A stretch of 64,000 nt of DNA, taken from an uncultured Crocinitomix sp. (GTDB lineage: Bacteria; Bacteroidota; Bacteroidia; Flavobacteriales_D; Crocinitomicaceae). The position numbers were made by a program, and so were the translations under genes. The stretch lies in contig CAKZON010000019.1 of assembly GCA_937136425.1 (NCBI GenBank), positions 168,534-232,533 of the forward strand, in the 5' to 3' direction. The notes under the pieces are model-generated. The model saw nothing but the letters and a program-made list of their open reading frames with translations, did no database searches and was not told the DNA's origin. Below, one piece after another: positions 60,747 through 64,000 of this stretch (position 1 is the first letter of the stretch; each line of letters starts with the position of its first letter).

Positions 60747-60784
60747 AATAACTGCGGATTACCCGCTTCCTAAAAACAAGTATT

Positions 60785-61108
60785 ATGTTGAATCAAAAAA
60801 GTCTGGACGAGTTTAAGAATGAGTATTGCACTTCACTCACTTATGATCCAATTACAAATGGCTATTTCATTAAAGTGCCCATTTCAGATTATAGTGAGCT
60901 GAATATCATCAAGACAAATCTACTTAGCGCTATTAACCTGATTAATCGATACCATGAAATGAGTGACCAATCGGAAAAAGGAGATGTCATATATTCGACG
61001 GCTACAATTGTTCAGTTATTGAGGAGCTTTGGATTAGAAGACGAATGTGAGGGGATAACTAAATTAATGACTGAAAGCAAAGGTATCACTGTCAAGAAAT
61101 CAACATGA
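60785..61108 (+). CDS. Small hypothetical protein
   Basis: 107 residues, acidic to neutral, mostly helical, no signal peptide. No family recognised. It begins 39 bases after the hairpin T-run, so readthrough of that terminator-like structure would decide its expression. It is the nearest gene to the large control region that precedes the recombinase. Confidence 0.55.
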   Translation: MLNQKSLDEFKNEYCTSLTYDPITNGYFIKVPISDYSELNIIKTNLLSAINLINRYHEMSDQSEKGDVIYSTATIVQLLRSFGLEDECEGITKLMTESKGITVKKST

Positions 61109-61254
61109 ACTGATAGGTAAGGTTCAATAGAATGACTTTTAAAACTGATCATTTGTCATTAATTCTGATCAAAAGTAGTCACTCCTGAAATGAAATCGAG
61201 GTGTTCTTTGTAACTTGAATAGAGTTAGAAAAATGAGAATAAAAGTGAGATTTT

Positions 61255-61484
61255 GAGCGACAAAAACGGTAAAACGCGGTTTGATGCGACATGGTGCGAC
61301 ACAGCGCGACATCCGCGCATCAAAATCGTAAAAAAATGCTTATATTAATTAAGTTCGGTGAGAGCATAAAGCACATGTGCTAAAATATAATAGAGTATTT
61401 CTATAGCAGTTTTTCAGCAATGAAAATGGTGAAGTATGGTCTAATGCTACATGGAATAACCCAGCACAATATTCGCCCGATAAA
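61255..61484. repeat. Diverged 70-bp direct repeat
   Basis: The segments 61255-61324 and 61415-61484 align without gaps with about 44 of 70 matching bases by eye. About 20 of the 26 differences are transitions and most make the second copy more AT-rich, so it looks like a decayed duplicate. Both start near AGC-A and include GACATGG/TACATGG and CAGC. Confidence 0.5.
61286..61310. promoter_or_regulatory. Three GCGAC motifs phased at 10 bp
   Basis: GCGAC occurs at 61286-61290, 61296-61300 and 61306-61310, always on the same DNA face; a further GCGACA is at 61257-61262. This spacing suits cooperative binding of a protein along one helix face. Confidence 0.5.
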
Positions 61485-61510
61485 TATCGAATTATGCATT
61501 GTAAATACGA

Positions 61511-61570
61511 TTAGAAAACGCAAGAAAAGATAAGTAAACGCAATAAACATTAAGCAAACGCAAGGTTTCA
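61511..61570. repeat. Three 20-bp iterons with core AAACGCAA
   Basis: AAACGCAA occurs at 61516-61523, 61536-61543 and 61556-61563, exactly 20 bases apart; units two and three share TAAG(T/C)AAACGCAA. Two helical turns per unit is typical of iterons bound by a replication, partition or recombination protein. No Rep-like gene is present in the window. Confidence 0.7.
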
Positions 61571-62004
61571 AAAACGAAATCGCTCAATCTTTCCGAGATT
61601 TATACTGTTCAAAGTGACTATAAAAGTATATGAGAAGATCTCAAGAAAGAGCATTTGAGACGCGATTACTAAAGCGTTTACCCAGTTGTACAAAAAAGGA
61701 ATTAAAAAAAACTATAAATAAAGGAAAACAATGACAAGTTGATAAAGTGATATGAATGGGTCATACCTACACGAAAAATTGTAGGCGTAAGAATCCAAAC
61801 CAAAGCAATATTCATTGGCTGAGTATTAGCTAATTCATATCAACCTAAAGCGAAATCCGAAGATGTCGTCAGGTTTTAGCCTGATTGCTAGTGGGTAGTA
61901 GCGATTTGATCCGTAAGGAAATAGTAATCACTTCGGGCATACTTTGTTTACTCAAATCATTCAATGGATTTTTTGTTGAAAGATATGGGTGTAATTTGCA
62001 TTGG

Positions 62005-62042
62005 CTCATTCCAGTAGCCAAATGGAATGAGTAGACTTTTTT
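62005..62042 (+). terminator. Terminator-like hairpin upstream of the recombinase operon
   Basis: CTCATTCCA (62005-62013) pairs perfectly with TGGAATGAG (62023-62031); six T begin at 62037. It would end any transcript from the control region before the recombinase genes. Confidence 0.55.
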
Positions 62043-62168
62043 ATTGTAATAACTGCGCAAATAGGAATCGCGTTCTGATGACGATTAGAAAAATCATTAA
62101 ACTTAATGATAAGCGATAGCTATGTGTAAATGAGAAGTGGATTGTTTAACCTATAAAAACAAGAAGAG

Positions 62169-62366
62169 ATGGAAAGTGTATCGAAAGATAAGATTGTAGA
62201 AGCAAAAAAACGATTAAGAGAAGTGCTGAATTTTGATGAAGTCAAACGGATTTTAAAGAATAGAATTTTCAGTAAAGAACAATACAATGAATACATTAAG
62301 AATATAGAACGGTTCGTCTTTTTAATAGTCGAATCTTTCACCAATAAAAATAGAACTAACCCATGA
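62169..62366 (+). CDS. Small protein coupled to the recombinase
   Basis: 65 residues, helical and basic (ESVSKDKIVEAKKRLREVLNF). The stop overlaps the recombinase ATG by four bases (ATGA), so the two are translationally coupled. An AGAAGAG stretch just before the ATG could act as a ribosome site. Family not recognised; a role as accessory or directionality factor for the recombinase is plausible from position only. Confidence 0.6.
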   Translation: MESVSKDKIVEAKKRLREVLNFDEVKRILKNRIFSKEQYNEYIKNIERFVFLIVESFTNKNRTNP

Positions 62367-63979
62367 GTAATTTAGATTTATTCCAACATTTCGCCCCAAA
62401 GGCAAACAAATCTGTAAAAACTGGAAATCAGGCGGTGATTTATACGCGTGTGTCCCATCATTCGCAAGAGGAGAATACCAGTTTAGAATCGCAAAAGCGA
62501 TATTGTGAGCAGTTTGCTCAGAACAGAGGGCTCAATGTTGTTTCCTACTTCGGTGGAACGTATGAATCTGCAAAGACGGATGACCGAAAGGAATTCAACC
62601 GAATGTTGGCGTATGTAAAACGATCAAAAAAGGTCGCTTATGTGATTGTATATTCATACGAACGATTTTCAAGATCAGGAATCAATGGCGCATCTATTGC
62701 GGATGATCTGCTAAAGAAGTACGGTGTGGTAACATTAGCTGTGACGCAAGAACTTGATCCAAGAACCCCTGCGGGATCATTTCAGCAAAACATTTTGTTC
62801 TTGTTTGGACAGATGGATAATGAACTACGCAGAGATAAAACCGTTACGGGCATGCGCGAGTTGCTTAGTAAGGGATATTATTTACATGCTTTACCCAAAG
62901 GGTACACTAATTTAAATAAAGGAGGCAAAGCGGTTGACCAGAAAATTGTGGTTAATAAAGAGGGGGAGTTAATCCGCAAAGCCTTTCATTGGAAAGCAGA
63001 TAAGAAATACTCCAATGCTGAAATTTGTAGACGGTTAAATAGGCGTGGATTTAAACTAGACGAACGAAGATTGGCTGAGATATTTGCTAATCCTTTTTAC
63101 TGTGGTATCATTGTGAGTAAAATGCTGCCCAATCAAGTGATTGAAGGACAACACGAAGCAATGGTGAGCAGGAAACTGTTTTTGAGTGTGAACAATGTCA
63201 TTGCTGAAAGTCGAAATCATCCAGTAGCGCATCAAAAAAATGATAATCATTTACCTTTAAAACGATTCATGCGTTGTGGCGAGTGCGATACGCCCATGAC
63301 AGGCTTTTTAGTAAAAGCTAAAGGATTGTATTATTACAAATGCAGAACTAAAGGATGTAAAACCACCAAAAGCGCGAAAGACTTACATGGTGTGTTTAAA
63401 AATGTTCTAGCTACGCTTCTAATTAGTGAAGAGGATATGGAAGTGATCCAAAAAGGAACAATAGCAGTTTGTGAAACAATTTTTCAGGAGAAACGAGAGA
63501 GTGAGAAACTCTTGAAAAGAAAACTAAAAGAAGTAGAAGGATATATTGAAGCAATAGATGAGCGACATGCAATTGGTAAAATAACCTTTGAATCTTTTGA
63601 AAAGAATACAAAAAAATATGAAAGTGAGCGCGCTGATATTTTGGAAGAATTAGCAAAGTGTACGGTAAATAGTTCAAACCTTGAAAAAGTGGTGAATCAT
63701 TGTGTTGAAATTTGCTTAAAACCCCTACTGCTGTGGGAGAATGGGAAAATGGAAGATCGACAAGAGTTACAACAAATGATCTTTCCGCAAGGAATTATCT
63801 ATAACAAACAAAAGCGGGGAGTTCAAACCTTTAGAATAAATTCCTTTTTCAAGATAATCCCAATGGTAGCAAGGTTTATCAAAGGCATAAAAAAAGGAGA
63901 TCCGATCAATTTTGATCGAATCTCCGCTTTGGTGACCCCGGCAGGATTCAAACCTGCAACCCTCAGAGCCGAAATCTGA
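62363..63979 (+). CDS. Large serine recombinase (integrase)
   Basis: 538 residues. A resolvase-type catalytic domain begins at about residue 23 with IYTRVS (catalytic Ser31) and includes SYERFSRSG. A recombinase domain (about 180-300), a zinc ribbon (CGECDTPM ... CRTKGC, about 306-335) and a coiled coil (about 370-440) follow. It mediates integration and excision of the element. The last 16 or so codons run antisense through the tRNA-Arg 3' part, so the native C-terminus depends on the integration junction. It is the only recombinase in the window and lies at the expected end of the island. Confidence 0.9.
   Translation: MSNLDLFQHFAPKANKSVKTGNQAVIYTRVSHHSQEENTSLESQKRYCEQFAQNRGLNVVSYFGGTYESAKTDDRKEFNRMLAYVKRSKKVAYVIVYSYERFSRSGINGASIADDLLKKYGVVTLAVTQELDPRTPAGSFQQNILFLFGQMDNELRRDKTVTGMRELLSKGYYLHALPKGYTNLNKGGKAVDQKIVVNKEGELIRKAFHWKADKKYSNAEICRRLNRRGFKLDERRLAEIFANPFYCGIIVSKMLPNQVIEGQHEAMVSRKLFLSVNNVIAESRNHPVAHQKNDNHLPLKRFMRCGECDTPMTGFLVKAKGLYYYKCRTKGCKTTKSAKDLHGVFKNVLATLLISEEDMEVIQKGTIAVCETIFQEKRESEKLLKRKLKEVEGYIEAIDERHAIGKITFESFEKNTKKYESERADILEELAKCTVNSSNLEKVVNHCVEICLKPLLLWENGKMEDRQELQQMIFPQGIIYNKQKRGVQTFRINSFFKIIPMVARFIKGIKKGDPINFDRISALVTPAGFKPATLRAEI
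63889..63925 (-). terminator. Terminator of tRNA-Arg, inside the recombinase gene
   Basis: GGAGAT-C-CGATCAA (63896-63909) pairs with TTGATCG-A-ATCTCC (63912-63925), one mismatch. On the minus strand it is followed by seven T (63895-63889), five bases beyond the tRNA CCA end. It overlaps codons of the recombinase on the plus strand. Confidence 0.75.
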
Positions 63980-64000
63980 TGCGCTATTCAGTTGCGCCAC
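63930..64000 (-). tRNA. tRNA-Arg(UCG), 5' six bases outside window
   Basis: Read on the minus strand it has a D-stem GCGC/GCGC, anticodon stem TCAGA/TCTGA with loop TTTCGGC (anticodon TCG, reading CGA), T-stem GCAGG/CCTGC with loop TTTGAAT, acceptor strand CGGGGTC, discriminator A and encoded CCA. The six first acceptor bases lie beyond the window edge. The 3' part is the probable insertion site of the island. Confidence 0.9.
63932..63948. repeat. Right 17-bp att-like repeat within tRNA-Arg
   Basis: Identical to 47097-47113. It covers the last two T-loop bases, T-stem, acceptor strand, discriminator and C74 of the tRNA, the part usually duplicated when an element integrates at a tRNA 3' end. 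Confidence 0.6.

Larger units (their letters stand above)
60626..60783. repeat. 17-bp near-perfect direct repeat flanking the hairpin
   Basis: TTCCTAAATACAAGTAT (60626-60642) and TTCCTAAAAACAAGTAT (60767-60783) differ at one position and are 141 bases apart. Each is followed within a few bases by an ATG: the 13-codon ORF and the 107-residue gene. They may be leader or translation signals duplicated together with the hairpin segment. Confidence 0.65.
61109..62168. other. 1-kb non-coding control region of the island
   Basis: No convincing gene is found here. The region contains three GCGAC motifs at 10-bp spacing (61286-61310), a diverged 70-bp duplication, the palindrome AGCACATGTGCT (61370-61381), three 20-bp iterons (61511-61570), hairpins CCTACA/TGTAGG (61766-61785) and TCAGG/CCTGA (61869-61884), and a terminator-like hairpin (62005-62042). 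Such concentration of repeats suits an attachment, transfer or replication control site. Confidence 0.55.
47097..63948. mobile_element. Putative integrative defence island in tRNA-Arg(UCG)
   Basis: A 17-bp copy of the tRNA-Arg 3' end (GTGACCCCGGCAGGATT in + orientation) bounds the region on the left; the second copy lies within the tRNA gene on the right. A large serine recombinase occupies the right end, and a gene is truncated at the left. Between them lie defence-like genes, an RNA-like hairpin and a 1-kb control region. No conjugation, phage structural or replication genes are seen, so it is probably mobilised by other elements or only capable of integration and excision. The boundaries are inferred from the repeats alone. 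Confidence 0.6.

Noticed and set aside
60589..60784. Retron msr/msd
   Set aside because: No reverse transcriptase gene is present in the window, and the fold lacks the expected paired inverted repeats around an msd.
60626..61108. Type III toxin-antitoxin (RNA antitoxin plus ToxN)
   Set aside because: There are no tandem RNA repeats before the hairpin, and the 107-residue protein does not resemble ToxN in length or motifs.
61109..62168. CRISPR array
   Set aside because: The repeats are only three, 8-13 bases long with 20-bp period, without spacers, and no cas genes are nearby.

Overview
The window comes from an AT-rich Bacteroidota chromosome, most likely Flavobacteriales. The evidence is two proteins with C-terminal type IX secretion (T9SS) sorting domains, LytS/LytTR two-component pairs, outer-membrane beta-barrel proteins with carboxypeptidase-regulatory N-termini, several matches to the Bacteroidota -7 promoter element TAnnTTTG, and starts without clear Shine-Dalgarno sequences. 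I cannot assign a genus.

Region A (1-12.4 kb, + strand): a MORN-2 repeat protein cut by the window edge and a secreted WG-repeat protein. Then a tight unit: a ComEC-like metallo-beta-lactamase-fold protein, a 1463-residue beta-rich protein, a 715-residue protein with a LamG-like domain and coiled-coil ends, and a separately promoted 110-residue protein. None of the last four has a signal peptide. I do not recognise this as a described system.

Region B (12.4-46.8 kb): a signalling and cell-surface region. It has five two-component pairs in about 26 kb (four LytS/LytTR, one NarL type with a separately encoded membrane protein). Two outer-membrane beta-barrel proteins lie near LytTR systems. 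It also holds a thioredoxin-reductase-like flavoprotein with a clear promoter and palindromic operator, a lone MotA/TolQ/ExbB-like protein, two T9SS cargo proteins (one an SBBP-repeat protein), lipoproteins and small unknown proteins.

Region C (about 47.1-63.95 kb): a probable integrative island in a tRNA-Arg(UCG) gene. A 17-bp copy of the tRNA 3' end at 47097-47113 repeats the sequence inside the tRNA at 63932-63948. A truncated gene abuts the left copy, and a large serine recombinase runs into the tRNA at the right. The cargo is defence-like: a three-gene set resembling ABC-three-component (ABC-3C) systems, transcribed with a 300-residue unknown protein, a small membrane protein and two LRAT-like membrane proteins; divergently, a PtuA/PtuB (Septu)-like ATPase-HNH pair; and a nucleotidyltransferase-HEPN fusion. 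Near the recombinase are a structured hairpin with a possible 13-codon leader ORF, and a 1-kb non-coding region with helically phased GCGAC motifs and three 20-bp iterons. These look like control sequences of the element.

Best candidates for something undescribed: (1) the ABC-3C-like genes extended by the 300-aa, small TM and paired LRAT genes; (2) the MBL / giant beta-protein / LamG / small-protein cluster; (3) the structured RNA and iteron region of the island.
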